Shown here: in pieces, positions 63,435-64,000 of the stretch | Position numbering within the stretch: position 1 is the first letter of the stretch | How the letters are laid out: every line of letters starts with the position of its first letter | NCBI GenBank assembly: GCA_024742415.1 | Contig: JANSYN010000004.1 | Span: forward strand, 1-64,000 | Length of the DNA stretch: 64,000 nt | Direction: 5' to 3' | From: Gammaproteobacteria bacterium | GTDB lineage: Bacteria; Pseudomonadota; Gammaproteobacteria; Pseudomonadales; Halieaceae | The notes under the pieces: model-generated | Database searches by the model: none | Told to the model about the DNA's origin: nothing | The model's input: only the letters and a program-made list of their open reading frames with translations | Position numbers and translations under genes: made by a program

Positions 63435-64000
63435 ATGGCGCTAGCGGCAAGGATTCACAGGAATGGCGGGCCGGAAGTACTGGAGCTTGAGGAGGTCGCG
63501 ATTGACCCTCCGGGCCCGGGTATGGTCACAGTGGCGAATCGGGCTATCGGTTTGAATTTTATCGACACTTACCATCGCAGTGGCCTGTACCCATTGCCGT
63601 TGCCCATCGGCATCGGTATGGAAGGTGCTGGCGTGGTCGACGCGGTAGGTGAGGGTGTTGAGCTTGCCGTGGGTGATCGGGTGGCGTATTGCTCTGCGGG
63701 GGTTGGCGCATATTCGCAGGCACTGAACCTGCCGGCAGCGCGCCTGGTGCCGCTGCCAGAAGACATCAGCTATGAGGTCGCAGCCGCGGTGTTGCTCAAG
63801 GGGCAGACCACGGAGTACCTGCTGCAGCGCACCTATTGCCTGCAAGCGGGCCAGACCTGTTTGTTTCACGCCGCGGCCGGCGGTGTAGGGCTGCTGTTCG
63901 GGCAGTGGGCATCGGCTCTTGGCGCGCAGGTCATCGGTACCGTGGGTTCGCAGGACAAGGCCGAACTGGCGCTGGCGCACGGCTATGCACATGTCATTAA
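63435..64000 (+). CDS. NADPH:quinone oxidoreductase, partial
   Basis: The reading frame starts at ATG 63435, with AGGAG upstream, and runs off the window after 188 codons. It begins MALAARIHRNGGPEVLELEEV and continues with NRAIGLNFIDTYHRSGLYPLP and GMEGAGVVDAVGEG. The nucleotide-binding loop AAAGGVGLLFGQWA is present. These are hallmarks of the zinc-free quinone oxidoreductase (QorA) branch of the medium-chain dehydrogenases, which reduces quinones one electron at a time with NADPH. The 3' end is missing. Confidence 0.92.
   Translation, partial: MALAARIHRNGGPEVLELEEVAIDPPGPGMVTVANRAIGLNFIDTYHRSGLYPLPLPIGIGMEGAGVVDAVGEGVELAVGDRVAYCSAGVGAYSQALNLPAARLVPLPEDISYEVAAAVLLKGQTTEYLLQRTYCLQAGQTCLFHAAAGGVGLLFGQWASALGAQVIGTVGSQDKAELALAHGYAHVI

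Overview
The window reads as a chromosomal segment of a gammaproteobacterium, GC-rich for most of its length. Gene order supports this. The blocks rnfABCDGE, metG-apbC-dcd, purN-purM facing a DUF2066 gene plus hda, and a psi-like gene before rimI are all arranged much as in Pseudomonas. TonB-dependent receptor, sulfotransferase and exopolysaccharide genes suggest a free-living, probably marine lineage (Halieaceae/Cellvibrionales-like). That placement is inference from recall; no search was run.

Layout. 1-165: end of an rRNA operon (5S rRNA and terminator). About 170-3590: a visibly AT-richer patch with two divergent-to-neighbour sulfotransferase genes, a likely acquired segment. 3595-6278: AlgI-type O-acyltransferase and an SGNH-like partner. 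6338-8701: TonB-dependent receptor. 8849-12365: an envelope-stress-like module made of a His/Tyr/Arg-rich secreted protein, a glycine-zipper protein, a PepSY protein and a PhoP/PhoQ-type two-component system, with an ordered set of CTGAAC half-sites in the divergent promoter region. 12439-31553: a large surface-polysaccharide locus. It holds a dual-domain polymannosyl/rhamnosyltransferase-like protein, a DUF4214 protein, several GT4 enzymes, gmd and rmd (GDP-D-rhamnose synthesis), a tandem pair of GT4 enzymes with an inserted beta-sandwich, a sulfotransferase, two paralogous methyltransferases, a propeller-type lipoprotein and a short-chain dehydrogenase. 31714-36560: an HD-GYP cyclic-di-GMP phosphodiesterase and an Ig-like lipoprotein with EF-hand-type loops. 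36904-39526: a GT2 enzyme, a probable HolD/psi, RimI and a small conserved protein. 39641-64000: mainly housekeeping genes (Rnf complex, MetG, Mrp/ApbC, Dcd, PurN/PurM, Hda, OmpA-type porin, transaminase/omega-amidase pair, queuosine-precursor transporter, a pterin-synthase-like/SDR pair, AqpZ, PrlC, ThpR, a DEAD-box helicase) and, running off the end, a quinone oxidoreductase.

How the genes fit together. The polysaccharide block carries enzymes to make GDP-D-rhamnose, polymerise it, and decorate it by sulfation, methylation and perhaps O-acylation. No Wzx/Wzy or Wzm/Wzt exporter is in the window, so the export route must lie elsewhere. The most unusual items are the GT4 pair with inserted beta-sandwich domains, sulfotransferases with fused C-terminal beta-sandwich domains, the symmetric CTGAAC operator array, a TetR-like palindrome upstream of rnfA, and a COG0720 (PTPS/QueD-like) protein that lacks several hallmark residues and is divergently paired with an SDR. 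No CRISPR array, insertion sequence, phage or tRNA was seen.
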